Assembly (NCBI GenBank): GCA_964058845.1
Contig: CAXKVR010000121.1
Location: forward strand, 1 to 64,000
DNA: 64,000 nt
Direction of reading: 5' to 3'
Source: Carex sylvatica
Lineage: Eukaryota > Streptophyta > Magnoliopsida > Poales > Cyperaceae
Shown: piece by piece, positions 14,201-26,684 of the stretch
How positions within the stretch are numbered: position 1 is the first letter of the stretch
How the letters are laid out: each line of letters starts with the position of its first letter
Notes under the pieces: generated by a model
Told to the model about the DNA's origin: nothing
The model's input: the letters and a program-made list of their open reading frames with translations, nothing else
The model's database searches: none
Made by a program: the position numbers and the translations under genes

Positions 14201-16096
14201 CTAATTCTGGTAAAACAATCCATTCCATGCACTACCAGTAACCACATAAGGCTCGAAGGCCAGTAAAACAAACAAGCACACATGCACATATACCAGACAG
14301 AGACAAGAGGGAACAAGGAAAAACACCAGAAGGGTCAAGGGGTACGCAAGTCAGCAAAAACACACAAGCACACATGCACATATACTAGACAGAAACAACA
14401 CACCACACCAGAAAAGGCAGCACAAGGCAAAAATTCACCGCAAAGCGGCACGATTCAAGCAAACCTCAATTTCCATAAAAAGGCCGGTACCAATTTAATT
14501 ATAGAAGCACAAATGTCACAACAACAATTCAAGGGTGTACCGGCCTCGATCAATCCACTAGTCGGTCGTTAAAATCAACAACCCGAGCCGACTAAACAAT
14601 TAATTTTCACAACTCAAAGAGGGATTTTAAGAGGTGTTAGACTAACCGAAAGAGAGGGCAATATCACAGAGGCAGCACAGTAAGAACAACCGCCAGTTCC
14701 AAGTCGAAAAGAACTCGCTCTTTGGCCGTCAAGGATAGATCAACCAACACAGAGTTTGCGTCTCTGAGCACCAAACTAGCGCCGAGAGACACCAGATAGA
14801 ACAAATGAGCACCAGAACTACTCACAAGAAACCCTAGATTTTTAGGGTTTCGGATTCTCCAAAAATTCAGAGGGAGAGAGAGCAAGAATAGAGAGAATCA
14901 AGCAAAAGTCTCAACACATGAGCAAAAGAGAACCAAACCAGCAAAGAGAGACAGAAAAATGGGCTTTATGATACCAGGGAATGCACTGGGCGGCAAGGAC
15001 GGAGCAGGCGGGTACGGCCAAGCCCTCTGTCAGAGGGTAGGCACGTTTCTAAGCACGAAAGTCACACTGGGTAGGTAATTCTCGCGCACAAACCAGCACT
15101 CGAGGGGACGGCTGATGGATCGATGGGACTGCAAGCGAGAGCGGGAAATGGGGGTTCTCGCAACAGGGTTACCTCATCTCCAGGAGGGATGAGAGGAACG
15201 GAGGTAGGGTCGGGGGTCAGTGAGTCAAGAGAGGGAGAGGGATGTGTGTGTGGGGCGCGCCACACAGACAGAAGAGAGGGAGGGCTTCGCCCTTCTCTCG
15301 TGCGAACAGGAGAGGAAGAGATGACAAGGAGAAGTAGAGGGGTCGGACCCGAACCGTTTATCCATTGGGGTTTAGCCCCTGTACATTTAAAATGAAGGAT
15401 GGAGATGATTTTAAGGATGTGTTTAGATGAAGATTTGAATTAGTGAGAATAGTAAACTAATTTAAATTTGAGATAGTGAGCTAATTTAATTTTTTTGAAT
15501 TAGTAGAATAGCATGTTAACTCACTAAAGATAAACAAAAAATAGTCTCTTTTTGCTAATCCAAATACATTCAAACATAAAATAGTAACTAATTCGAGTTA
15601 GTACTATTTTTTATCTCATTCAAACACAACCTAAGATTCGTGTCAGATTTCAAATCCAATGATTCAGAAAATTCGAATATCCTATATAACGCGTTTAGTT
15701 TATTTTAAGAATTCAATTCCTTCGGAATTTTGAAACGAAGCTTCGTAGAAAATCAATAACATCATACGAATATTATCGAGTGTCAAATAATTTAATTTTA
15801 GAAGCCGAATAATTTGATGTTAAATGGTATACAGGTTTAGATATTTATAATTATTAACTTAATTCATTGTAGTCCCTAAATAGTTTAAATTTTTGTATTT
15901 TATATATAAAACTATTATTTAATCTTCTTAATTCGTTTATTTTAAATTCCTAAAATTTGTATGTACAAAATTCGTATTTCGTTTGAAGTTTTTAGATTCG
16001 ATAAATTACATCAGAACTTCTAATCGATCATTAATTTAATCACAAATTTTATTTAATTAAAATTCTAATCACGTTTTAAAATTCTGGAATATAACA
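11222..16096 (-). mobile_element. Ty3/gypsy solo LTR (4.9 kb), reverse orientation
   Basis: Read on the minus strand it starts TGTTATATTCC and ends GGTGTGACA, the same ends as the plus-strand LTR at 39060-42679. The two share long blocks in order, including a CTCCTCTCCTGTTCGC segment and a GACGTGAGCAG segment. It is flanked by near-identical 5-bp repeats, GGTCC (11217-11221) and AGTCC (16097-16101), with no internal region. That is what recombination between two LTRs leaves behind. It is about 1.25 kb longer than the 39-kb copy. Small open frames inside, such as those at 13654-13926 and 15062-15395, are not considered genes. Confidence 0.85.
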
Positions 16097-16951
16097 AGTC
16101 CCATCCAACAGCAATTATCAATCTAAGTTATGCACCAAATTCTAATTTAATATTAAAATACCATACAAACAAATACAAAACAATATACACAATTAAATTA
16201 CACAACATAGAAATTACCACTAAAATCCATATAAATACAATCAGTACACAAACAAGTTTCCTTTACAAAATAGTGAAAAGAAGAGAGGCAAAACACATAT
16301 AGACCTCAATCATATTGAGAAAGGTTATTTGTGCTTTTGTTTCAGTGGCTCTTTAATGATTTTGCCCAAATCAAGCCAAAGGATACATGAAAAATCTGAT
16401 TTCATGCTTTCCCAGAGGCCATCCTTGAATATTGCCATGATCTGGCCTTTTCCAATGTCTTAAAATGATTATTTGATGACTTCATGGCGCTTGAATCTCT
16501 TTTCTTTGATTGCTGGTACAAGGACAGTGCTTAAAAGCCTTGAAAACCTGTTCAAAATAGTTTAAATGTTTAACCAGACCCATACCAGCCCATGTAGCTT
16601 TCTCTGGTAGCCTATGGCACAATGCCAAGCTAATACTCAGCATTTCCATGCATGAAAAGCACCTTCAATGCAGTATTGTGCACTAAAATGCACTGATTTG
16701 ACCTATGCTGACAAATAAGCTAATTCTGACAAAATAAAGGATTAAATTGTAAAACAAAGTTCACAATCAGATAGAACACAGAAAAACACATGAAATGGAC
16801 TCAAAGTTCGCATTATTTGGACATTTCCACACACAGATATGATTTGTCAAAATTCAACTTTTAAAAAATAAAAATTCTGTAAATTTTCTGACAAAATTAC
16901 CAACAATGCCCTTCACCCTGAGATGCTCATTTGACTAATCAATGCTGCTTT
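16097..16951. other. No gene recognised
   Basis: Repeat-like AT-rich sequence. Several short CTTGAATAT and TTGATGACTTCA-type words occur but no open frame, terminal repeat or known motif. It may be part of an unrecognised LTR. Confidence 0.4.
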
Positions 16952-18162
16952 TAGGGCTGCTAATGATTAAGATTCAGCTCAAACTCGACTCGACTCAATA
17001 AGAAAAGCAAAATAATTTGACTCTTAACTCGGCTCAATTTAAAAAAAAAAAGCTTAGTTCGACTCGGCTCATATAAACACTTAGCTCGACTCGATTTAAC
17101 TCGCAAGCTCGTGAACCGACTCATTCTTATTTCCAAAACACATATTTACAATTGTCGACGACCATATCTTAAACTTTTGTCTTATTATCGAAACTTTCCA
17201 AAAACACAATCATTATAGGATACACATTCCATGTTTGAAATTAATAATTATTAACTATTTTAAAATACATATTATAATTATCGTATAATACATACTTAAC
17301 TATTGCATAATGAATACTTATTTATTTGTTTTAAAAATAACAATCAAAATCAAAATCAGTCTGGACAAAATATCCAAAACAAAAAAAAATAATGAATGAG
17401 AATTATCTTTCAAATTATTATAACTTATTTATCTCATTTGTTTCACGATTGTCTCGATCGCTCGATACAAGTGCTTCATGTATAGCAATAAATTTATATG
17501 TTAATTTTAATGTGTTAAAATTAACTTATACAAGTGTCTTTGAATAAAAATACATGCCTTATTTAAGGGACAGATTCATGTATGATGAATGGGTCAATTC
17601 ACCTTCATTAATTTTAGTGCTTCATTAATTGTTGTATTTCTAGATAGTTAACCCTCATAGTTGTATTTGATCCTCAATCTGTAATAGCTTATTACTATTA
17701 CAAAATACATTTTTTCTTATTTTCAGAAAAATAATTGAAAGCAGTTGAAAAAGTATCAGGAAAGGACTAATTGTACTATGGTAAAATGACAAAGCTTGTA
17801 CACAGAGCCTTCATGTAGCAACCTTAAATAAATGCAGATTTATTCCAATCAAAGATATAGAACCTATGAAGCGATAAGATGACAATCAAACATAGCTCAT
17901 TAATAATCAAAGATAGAATCTACGAGCCGACAATTGTAAATAGTTTAAAAGTATGAGCCGTCTCGCGAGCCGGCTCGTGAGCTCACGAGCCGAATCAAGT
18001 TGAGTCAAGTGTTTACATGAGTCGAGCCGAGTCGAGCTTTTTCTTTCAAAGTCAAGTCGAGCCGAGCTTGAGCTTTTTTCAGTTTTGAGTCCAATTCAGT
18101 ATGAAATATTGAGCCGCTCAACTCATTGATTCGCGAGCCAGCTCGACTCATTAGCAGCCCTA
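16952..18162. mobile_element. Inverted-repeat DNA element (about 1.2 kb, hAT/MITE-like)
   Basis: The ends are TAGGGCTGCTAATGA and its complement TCATTAGCAGCCCTA. Inside both ends lie arms of roughly 150-200 bp packed with GAGTCGAGC/GCTCGACTC words that are inverted relative to one another. The 8-bp flanks GCTGCTTT and ATATCTTT share only the last four bases, so the target duplication is not secure. The AT-rich interior has no transposase frame. Confidence 0.65.
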
Positions 18163-19580
18163 ATATCTTTTGTACAATATTCAAAAGAAAAATGGATTTA
18201 AAAGTCTGAGAAGTACATGGTTATATGACTCCAGCTTAACCAGAATCCGTTCTAGACTAATCTAATGCCTATGTCATGTTCAAATGACCTCAAATTGGTC
18301 TAATTGACTCCTTGAGATACTTGAATTAGCATCTGAACTCATGTACCAATCATCGGTACCAATTCAGTACCGGAACTGAGTTTTGCAACCTTGAATCATG
18401 ATCAAAGTTCAATCAAATATGAAATTAATGCTTCTATTGGTCCTTATACCTCTCCATGACTTCAAATAGTTGATTATTCAAAGAAAATCGTATTGAAATT
18501 GATCAAAATCGATCTGAGCTTCAATCGATACCGATGGACACTGTAGATGCCCTTTCCATCATCTCCGGTGATTCCCAATCACCGAAAATAGGTACAATAG
18601 ACTCCTGACAACCATACGACGGCAATGATGCTCATGGCCGGAATCGGCCGGAACCCTCCTTGCTCAGCCCTGTCAGATAGGAACCCTAGGGCGGATCAAG
18701 TCGCACGAATATTAAAGGACCTGTTTGATCTAACGACCCGAATTCAAATCAAATGACCCATTACTGTGCGATGGGTCCCCGTTGTCAGTCAGTTAATGAA
18801 TTAAATTGATCTAGCACGAATCTTAAAGCCCATTTGATGAATATCTAAGGGTCTGCACACTGATTGAAGGCTCAATGCACCCATAAATGCCAAAAATGCC
18901 AAAGCCCAAATCTCAGAACCCATTTAATTAAAACCTTGATCTGCACTGATCTCTAAGCCCCATGATTGAATCCAATTTCCAGTGCACATCTTAAAGGCTT
19001 CATATCCAAATCTTAAGGTCCAACACAAATCTCAAAGTCCAAATATCACTAAATGAAATCCTTTTGCAGATAAACCCCTTTCTTTATATATAATTAGTAG
19101 AGAAACCCTTGGGAATTTACAAATAAGCCCATGGAAGCATAAAACTCTTTTAAATAGGCCCTTGAAACCCTATTTTCAATTTCAGGCCCTGTCAAGAGCT
19201 CAAATTATCTACAATTATAAGTAGTAATTGAACATATCTAAGCTTCATCCATAACCTAAAATTACCAAAATACTCCTCTCTTGACATATTGTTATAAATA
19301 AAATATAAATATGATGTTTAAGCATATTTTCTCAAATATGAACCACATAAATGATGGTTTCATGCATATCCATATGTCCTTAAAATATTAAATGCACATG
19401 AACATGCACATAGGACCTAAATAAATGTCTGAATCATGTCCAAATCAACCGAGAACCTACCAAATGACCAAATGAACCTTACATGAGCTCATTTTAGCCC
19501 TAATTACCTAGTTTACACCAAAATAGGCATAAATCCTGGAATGAACGAGGTATTCAGCACTGACCCGAAAGGTTGTTTGA
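18163..19580. other. No gene recognised; repeat-like
   Basis: The stretch around 18540-18760 is CG-rich and contains CCGGAATCGGCCGGAACC and a CCCTAGGG-type word, reminiscent of an LTR leader read on the minus strand. No reading frame of note or diagnostic end was found. Confidence 0.35.
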
Positions 19581-21006
19581 TGTAATTAACAGCGAGGGCT
19601 TGTGCCCGTTGGGAGTTAAACGTCCCCACAATCAATAAAACCCCGACGGACTGATTAATAAAAGTCCGACAGACTGATCATGAATGTAGGTCCGTCACAA
19701 GGATGAACCGAAAGGAAAGCAAGGAGATGTCAAGTTAATACCCCGAGTTCGGTGCCCTGCTCACGTTCGTTTTGAGAAACTAGAGCACTGAACCCATGTG
19801 GGAGCATTCTCTTACTAAAACATGCCTGCATCGTTAGCTAATCTGACCATGCAACTTTCTGCGCCCTACACAATGTGATATGAGAGCTGCTAATCATATT
19901 CTAGCGTTGACTGCCTTGCCGGTCTAACCAACACCCTAACTGAGTAATCCCCTTGTCGGTGTACTTAGTTCAGTTGCATTAAGATTTATGATAAGTCTTA
20001 ATTATTAATATTTCACAATACCAATAATCGAGATTACTCTACTATTAATAGAATGCGGCATTCGTCTGCTAAACCATGTCCTAATAGGTTCCTATACTGC
20101 ATTTCGAATACAAGCGGGCACCTTGTTGGCATGTTCTACTTGTATTTTACTTATATTTTTTGGATATTGGTTAACCCCAATTAGGTATGAATGGATTGTG
20201 CACTCCACTCATACGAGGTCACTTTAAGCACACAATAAACAAGAACATAAGGCATAGAGATCTCAGTAAGAATTCAGATCATAGTGCAAAGATAATTATA
20301 AATAAACAACTAGATTAAACTTATAAGAATTCAAGATTACATGTCTTCACCCTAGAATAGGGTTGCTTAGCCGTTCATGGCAGGTTCAACAACAATATAA
20401 GAAACAAAGTACATAAAGAAAGAGAGCAATAGAGAGAGATGGAGGGAGAACACCTATGCTGCCCCTTTATCTCATGCATGCTGTCTTTACGCCTTGTTCA
20501 TTCCTCATCTTCTAGTAGAGATCTTGTTATTCCTTGGTGATTTTCCTTTGCATAGCTTCCACTAGAGTGAAACCCTAGTTCTAAGTGCTCTCAGATATGT
20601 ATTTTCTTCTATGGTTCGAGAGAGAGATCTTTCTTAGGCATCCATTTGCTTCAATAGGTCTTGATTGAGAAGTTAAATCTGTAACTGCTGTTCTGACAGT
20701 TTTGTGTGCGGATGTCGGAACAACATGTGGTTTGGCTGAGATCCGCACAGGCGGTTATCACCATCTGTGGTAGCACTTCTGAATAGCATGCGGATGAAGA
20801 CATCCGTGCGCCTGAGGCAGAGATGTCAGAATTGCGTGTTTTATAGCTGTTTTTGCTCCAATATCATTGAAAATATGCAATTATCTAAAATCAAGTGAAA
20901 TAACAAAAATGAATCTGATTATCTATAAAATAAGCAATTATAACTTAATAAATGACAATAACATAGGCTAAGTGATAGGGAAAATAGTGATTTATTTGAC
21001 CCGTAT
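19581..21006 (-). mobile_element. Probable LTR in reverse orientation inserted into copia RT
   Basis: The right edge is sharp. The minus-strand reading starts TGATACGGGTCAAATAA exactly where the copia reverse-transcriptase frame resumes at 21007. The sequence resembles in layout the reverse-oriented LTR segment near 54.1-55.1 kb (a shared ACTTGTATTT-type block and a TACATnTnnACCCTAGA-like block). The left edge and target duplication were not found, and the copia sequence expected on its left is missing, so a deletion is likely. Confidence 0.4.
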
Positions 21007-21472
21007 CAGGATTGAAGCAAGTATCAAGGACTTGGAACAAACGCTTCGATGATGAGGTTAAACACCTTGGATTCTTCCAAAGCGAAGAGGAACCTTGTGT
21101 TTACAAGAAGGTTAGTGGGAGTCACATTGTATTCTTAGTCTTTTATGTCGATGACATACTCTTGTTTGGCAATTTCATATCTCTAATGGAGCAAACAAAA
21201 ACTTCATTGAAAGATGTTTTCTCAATGAAAGACTTGGGTGAGGCTCAATATATCTTAGGAATAAGGATATATAGAGATAGGTCTCAAAGACTCATTGACT
21301 TAAGTCAACGTAATTACATTGACAAAGTGTTGAAAATATTCAATATGCAGAATTTCAAGAAAGGAAATGTGCCAATGACTTAAGGTGTGACACTTAGTAA
21401 GTCTCAACGTGCCACGTCGCGTAAAGACATTGAAATCATGAATGATGTACCATATGCTTCCGCCATTGGTTC
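21007..21472 (+). pseudogene. Ty1/copia reverse transcriptase fragment, part 1
   Basis: Part of a copia pol polyprotein. The frame from 21012 contains LKQVSRTWNKRF and the catalytic YVDDILLFG (the YxDD box of reverse transcriptase), then FSMKDLGEAQYILGI, diagnostic of copia RT. A TAA at 21381-21383 interrupts it; the frame continues through GVTLSKSQ to YASAIG. It starts abruptly in the Tyr-Gly-Leu-Lys region next to the reverse LTR and is broken by a solo LTR at 21473. It continues at 22192 and again at 45495. Confidence 0.9.
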
Positions 21473-22191
21473 TGATAGGGCCATGTTCCCAAGACCCTTT
21501 TAGCTTCAATCTAGGCCATGAACAAGGCCGGGATTCAAACCTCTGTCTAGAGGCCAACTCGGGATCAAATAAAAAATCCTACGATTAAAGCCCATTATAA
21601 CGAAAGTCCAGAATTGACTGATTTTAATGGGCCGAGATAGTAATATTGTAGCTTAAAGCCCTGAGGTTGCCTTTCGGGCGACTTAACCATTTTCGACGTC
21701 AGTTACAACTCAACCGCTCACGACGTCGGTTACGCTTTAATCGCCCATGACGCCGGTTATGACTTAACCGTTCATGACTTCGATTATACCATAACCGTTC
21801 ACGATGTCACTTAACAACGAAATCGTCGGTTACAATGACCATGATCACACGATCCCATAACCAATCCACGAACCGGCTTATCCCTGGCAATCGTGAGGCG
21901 GTACGGAGGTCACACTATACAAGGCTCTTTCTTTAATAGAAAAATGGCGAACACTAAGCATCACAAGCTTACACTTACACACTTACACTTACTCACATCT
22001 CGAAAATAACACAGGTTAGAATTCAATATTTTCGAGATCTCTCTTATTCTCTTAAGTCATCCCTGACTTTGGGGATCTGAGATAAACCTCGATCAAACAT
22101 TCCTTATCTCGGTCTGCGACTTCGAGCAGGACGAGCTCAATCCAAGCCCTTTTTTAGCATACGGCCCACTTCCCTGAGATTGCATGTATCA
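21473..22191. mobile_element. Solo LTR, 719 bp, inside copia RT
   Basis: It starts TGATAGGGCC and ends GCATGTATCA, with the TG..CA ends of an LTR. It is flanked by GGTTC (21468-21472) and GGTTT (22192-22196), a 5-bp duplication with one change. Removing it rejoins the copia protein between YASAIG and FIMYAMVCTRPD. Around 21870-21935 lies a possible TATA-like ACTATACAAG word. The parental family was not identified. Confidence 0.85.
21694..21801 (+). repeat. 27-bp tandem repeat (4 copies) within the solo LTR
   Basis: Four head-to-tail 27-bp units at 21694, 21721, 21748 and 21775, plus a partial fifth. Each starts with a CGACGTCRGTTA-like word and ends AACCGNTCA. LTR U3 regions often carry such enhancer-like arrays; a role here is not shown. 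Confidence 0.85.
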
Positions 22192-22362
22192 GGTTTCATC
22201 ATGTATGCTATGGTGTGCACACGACCCGATGTCGCGTATGCTCTAAGTGTGACAAGCCGTCACCAAGCCCATGCAGGTCTTGTTCATTGGACCGCTATTA
22301 AGAATATCCTTAAGTACCTCAATAGGACTAAGGATAAATTTATTATGTATGGAGGCGAGAGG
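22192..22362 (+). pseudogene. Ty1/copia reverse transcriptase fragment, part 2
   Basis: Encodes FIMYAMVCTRPDVAYAL, a conserved block near the end of copia RT, then ILKYLNRTKDKFIMYGGER. The frame stops at the Athila insertion (TG at 22363) and resumes at 45495 with ELVVDDYTD. The 5 bases AGAGG at 22358-22362 are repeated at 45490-45494. Confidence 0.9.
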
Positions 22363-22730
22363 TGATGAACCATAATTTAACGCATTATTTGACACATGGT
22401 TGAGCCCAAAATTAGTCCTAATTACCATGTTTTATTACATTTTATTTATCATTTCATTCAGTATTAATTAATGTTAGTCGAGACACAAGATACTGCACAA
22501 GTTATAAATTATTGCAGAATTGGAGCACGAAACTGCTTGATCTGCATGTACACAGAAAATCAATAATGTCAAGCCAAATGGAGAAACAAATGGAGGAGAT
22601 CAATCTTTGAATTTGATTAATTAAGAGATTTCATGTAATTTATGGCCGGACATTAATCACCTTAATGTTTTTAGATTCTTACCAATTTATCAACTTGGCT
22701 GGCGCATATTTGTTTGCAATTAAAGCTGGT
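22363..22730 (+). mobile_element. Athila 5' LTR, left part
   Basis: Starts TGATGAACCATAATTTAACG at the AGAGG duplication. Its part from about 22475 matches 44044-44290 closely (both contain TATGGCCGGACATTAATCAC). It is cut at 22730 after CTGGT; the LTR resumes at 32999. Confidence 0.88.
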
Positions 22731-23573
22731 TGTTATGTACAAAGCATATAGACAAAGCTTCAGTACAGCGAGCTATACTTTGTTTAAAATCTTGATTTAG
22801 CTTCTAAATTAGATTGCAAGTATACAACTCTTATCGAATGGTATAATCAGGTATCGATCCACAGGGAACGGTTCAATTCTGGACTCTCGCTTTTCTCAGT
22901 TAGGTACTAGAAGTAATAAGATGATTTGGTTTGTTTATATTTTCTAAGTTTGATAACAGTAAATGACAGCAATTAAAAGTCTGGTTTTATTTGATAAAAA
23001 AAATGAAGTTTTCAGGGTTTCAGACTTTGTCTTTCAACTCTGCCTCTCTGATCCCTTCACGTGACTCGCATACCTTCGCATGCGACCCGTGTGACGCGAC
23101 CCGCGTGCTCTCACATGCGAGTAGCGTGGACCTCGAGTGAATGCAGCATGTGTCTGATCTTTAGCTATTACTTGTGTAAGGATCCATTGACCGTACCTGA
23201 AGTTCCTAAACCTCAACTCTCATTAAATGACTTAATGAACTTGGTAAGAAAATGCAACTTCACCTTCTTAGATCTCATAACTCTAAGAGTATTCAATTCT
23301 AAGTCATTTGTCTGGTTTACTAAAGGTATCCACTATCTTTCAATAAATGGAAATTTCACTTCTCAGTTACTATTGATCTAACCTCTCAGATCAAAGATCT
23401 ACTTCAAATACTTGATCTAAATGCAAAAAACATCAAGGCCTAATTACTAGAAGAGATGCTATAGACATTCAACAGTAGACAACAAGATTTATTCAAGCAA
23501 TTTCAATCAAGCAATAGAAAAAAATACTCAGACAAATGAACACAAATATCACTACTAGAATCTGGGTTTTTTG

Positions 23574-24003
23574 CATGGATAAAAATATTTGTTGCATGGA
23601 TAAGTAGTGTCGTTGCAACAAATATTGGCAGTTCTGACACAGTTAAACTTGTTGCATGGGTAGTCCCATGCAACAATTACCCATGCAACAAGTTGGATGG
23701 TTATCCATGCAACTGCCTCTTATTTATCCATGCAACAAATATTTGATGACCCGTGACCCGCCAGCAAGGATAGAAAGTATATTGTAATGAATGTCCATGC
23801 AACAAATATTTGAGAACTTTTTGTTGCATGGGCTTACCGTTGCAACAAGTCGGTACAATCTAGACAATATTTGTTGCATGGATAACCCATGCAACAAGTT
23901 TGGATGATTATTTGCGAAGTATTTGTTGCATGGGTTACCCATGCAACAAGTTTTGACAATTTTTAGAACTATTTGTTGCATGGGACTACCCATGCAACAA
24001 GTA
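23574..24003. repeat. CACTA subterminal repeats, left
   Basis: At least ten copies of TTGTTGCATGG or its complement CCATGCAACAA. Several form back-to-back palindromes such as the pairs near 23928-23950 and 23970-24001. They resemble binding arrays for a TNPA-like protein. Short open frames here are repeat artefacts. Confidence 0.88.
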
Positions 24004-24339
24004 TTGAATTTCTGGACAGTGACTTTTCTGTATATATTTAATCTCTCCTTTCAAATAGAAAATATTATTGTAAATTACAACAAGGGATACATTACAGCAG
24101 TATATTAATTTGTTCACATCCTACTTAATATTGTTCAATTTTAGAAGGAAATTTGATCTCTCCTTTAAAATTGAATATATTTTGTAAATCATAGCAAAAA
24201 GAATTAGAGTGTTATATTACAAAATAAAAGAAATACACAAATAATTCAGAAACTTAAATTAGAATGTTTTATTATAATTAATACAAGCTTTATATGGTTG
24301 ATAAATTATCATGCAACACATTACACAAAAAATTACCAA

Positions 24340-24500
24340 TTAATAACCATCTTCATCAGATTGATCTTTGAGGTTTAGGCTGTAACCAAGTCCTTCCTCA
24401 ATTTCTTGCATGTCATACTCTTGCTATGTGTCATAATCTTCATCACCTTCCTCTGTGTCATAACCTTCATCACCTTCCTCCGTGTCATAACCTTCATCAC
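24340..24500 (-). pseudogene. Acidic C-terminal coding remnant with DEGYDTEEG repeats
   Basis: On the minus strand a frame encodes 27-bp repeats of DEGYDTEEG and DEDYDT, then a TAG, then QEYDMQEIEEGLGYSLN and QSDEDGY before a TAA at 24340-24342. The inner TAG is compatible with a CAG/CAA change. It could be the tail of a CACTA-encoded protein or of a captured gene. I do not recognise it. Confidence 0.4.
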
Positions 24501-25089
24501 GCACCAATTTACACCGGATGGAGACTGGGAAAGAGTGTGGAGAGAGAGAGGAGGGATTAGAGAGAGCTAGAGTGAGAGAGATTATATAGATAGAGACAGA
24601 GAGAGAGGGAGAGAGGAGGAAAATCGTATATTGCCAAAAAAACGAGGAAGACTTCGATGAAAATTGAATAATGCAGCAAATGAGGGGTCTGTGAGATTGT
24701 TTTCGTTTTGGAGACAAAATGCAATCCACATTTCCATAGGGACCGATAGAAATAGTGGCATTATTTTTTTGATTTGAACCGTATCTTCTTGCGTATCCAC
24801 TTTGTACGCAGAAAATTATGTAGTTCCCATATTCAATAAAATTTATTTAGCCTACACTTGTCACAATAAGAAAATGCACAAGAAGAAGAAAATTATGTAG
24901 TAGTTAACACTTGTCAAAATGCAGAACAAGGGAATGAACTGTTAAGAAGTGTCAAAATGTAGAAAAAGACATGTCGTCACATTGTCACAACAAGAAAATA
25001 CAGAAATTAAATTTGACATGTCTTTCGTTCACATCCTACATAATTAAATAAAATTAACATGTCCTACTTAATTGTTCACATATTGGTAA

Positions 25090-25240
25090 ATTTTCTATCT
25101 TCTCGATTAACCATTTTTGTGCCTCGGCTAGTGTATCCTTTATTAACGCTTCCACCTCCTCAGCCGTGAATATTTTTTGGTGATGATCGGGGGAACAATG
25201 GCCTTGAACTGTGAGACGTCATCGTGGGGTTCAGCCATGT
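25090..25240 (-). pseudogene. Small coding-like remnant inside CACTA
   Basis: The minus strand reads MAEPHDDVSQFKAIVPP and, in a shifted frame, FTAEEVEALIKDTLAEAQKW. The composition looks protein-coding (helical, charged) with a frameshift between the halves. No family is recognised. It may be a decayed exon of the transposon's own protein. Confidence 0.35.
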
Positions 25241-26601
25241 AATCTGTAGAAAAAATTCAAGAAGATTGAATTAACTTATTACTCAATGGAAAAACTTTAT
25301 GAACTAGTACGGTAACATTTAAAGCATGTAAAAGGTGCAAAGGTGCTGGTACTAGGACTGGTACAAAGGTGCGTAAGAGGTGCATTTAAGACAAAAGAAT
25401 CTAAAAGTTTTTAAAACCTAAGTTAAAAAAAATCAGAACAGTACATAACTATAGAAGTGATTTTTTAAAAAAGAATCAAACTTTACTTTACCAAAAAAAA
25501 AAAAAAAAACAACTCTAGAGGAAGATCATATGATGTCTAAAACATATGGGAGTTCAAATATATATGCAGTTTTTTATATATGTTTGTCTCATAGTCACTA
25601 CAAGGAAATAAAAATTATATCAAGGACCTTCCTGCATAATTCCACCAAACCAAAGACTGACAAGGCAGTAGAGATACATTTTATTAATGTTCATGCTATA
25701 GTTACTATTTCCATACTCATGTATTAAAGCTCTAGCATGATTGCTGGTACCAGACCAGTTGATAAAAGAGTGAAACTTAGATTTCTATGATTTTCATGTT
25801 TTTATATATGCTTGCTAATATAGTTTTATATATGCTGTTTCTATGCTTGCTGGTGCAAGAAAATACCTAAAAACAGTGAAAACAAATTAAAATTGCAGTA
25901 CAAGAAAAGACCTAAAAACAGTGCCACCCTTGTCTGCCCCGAATAGTCTATTTAGTACCGAAAAAATAAATGATTGGTGCCAAATAGAACTTATAACTGT
26001 CCTGTTAAGTCACTTTAATATGCTTATTAAATTTATATATATTCCAGTTATGCATCTCTTAGAATTTACAAAAAAAAAAAAAAAAACATTGGTGCAATAT
26101 TTGAAAGCATATGTTTGAAAGCAATATATATCTCTTATTAAAATTAAATTCCAGTTATGCATCTCTTATTAAAAATGCACAAGTTTGAAAGCAATATGTT
26201 TCTTCACTTTCTTGTTAAATAATACTCAAGATATATACGTTTCTCGCATCAAAAAAAGATATATATGTTATTAAACTTGTATTGTTGCAATATTTAAGAA
26301 AATAATAGATTTTGGTTATCTTATATCCGTCTAGAAAATCATCTCTTAATAACAAATGTTTAAACCTAACAATATTTGGTTCAGTTTCAGATATAAGTCC
26401 AACACTTTGTTGGACTGGTATTATTACTTGTTTTGGCACAATGCTGATTCTGGTATTTTGATGGTTCTAACAGTACACACAAAGAGAAGGAGAAAATAAA
26501 AATATGTTAAAGACTCTAGGAACACTACTACATGCTTGAATCATGCCCTTTAATTCAATCAAATATATACAAACTCTCTGAATTCTAACAAACTTTATGA
26601 A

Positions 26602-26684
26602 CCTAATCACAAAAACCTAAATTACAAAAACCTAAATTACCAAAACCTAAATTACAAAAACCTAAATTACAGTAACCTAAATTG
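26602..26684 (+). repeat. 15-bp tandem repeat
   Basis: Five to six units of CCTAAATTACAAAAA with small changes. It lies inside the CACTA element in otherwise non-coding DNA. Confidence 0.85.

Noticed and set aside
15062..15395. Open frames on both strands in GC-rich DNA
   Set aside because: They lie in the reverse gypsy LTR in a block shared with the LTR at 39400-39560, so are LTR leader sequence rather than a gene.
20186..21012. GGATTG at 20186 and at 21007 as a target duplication of an 815-bp solo LTR
   Set aside because: The sequence left of 20186 does not encode copia RT and resembles the same LTR continuing, so the match looks accidental.
26602..26684. Interstitial telomere-like repeat
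   Set aside because: The unit is CCTAAATTACAAAAA, 15 bp, not the CCCTAAA plant telomere heptamer.
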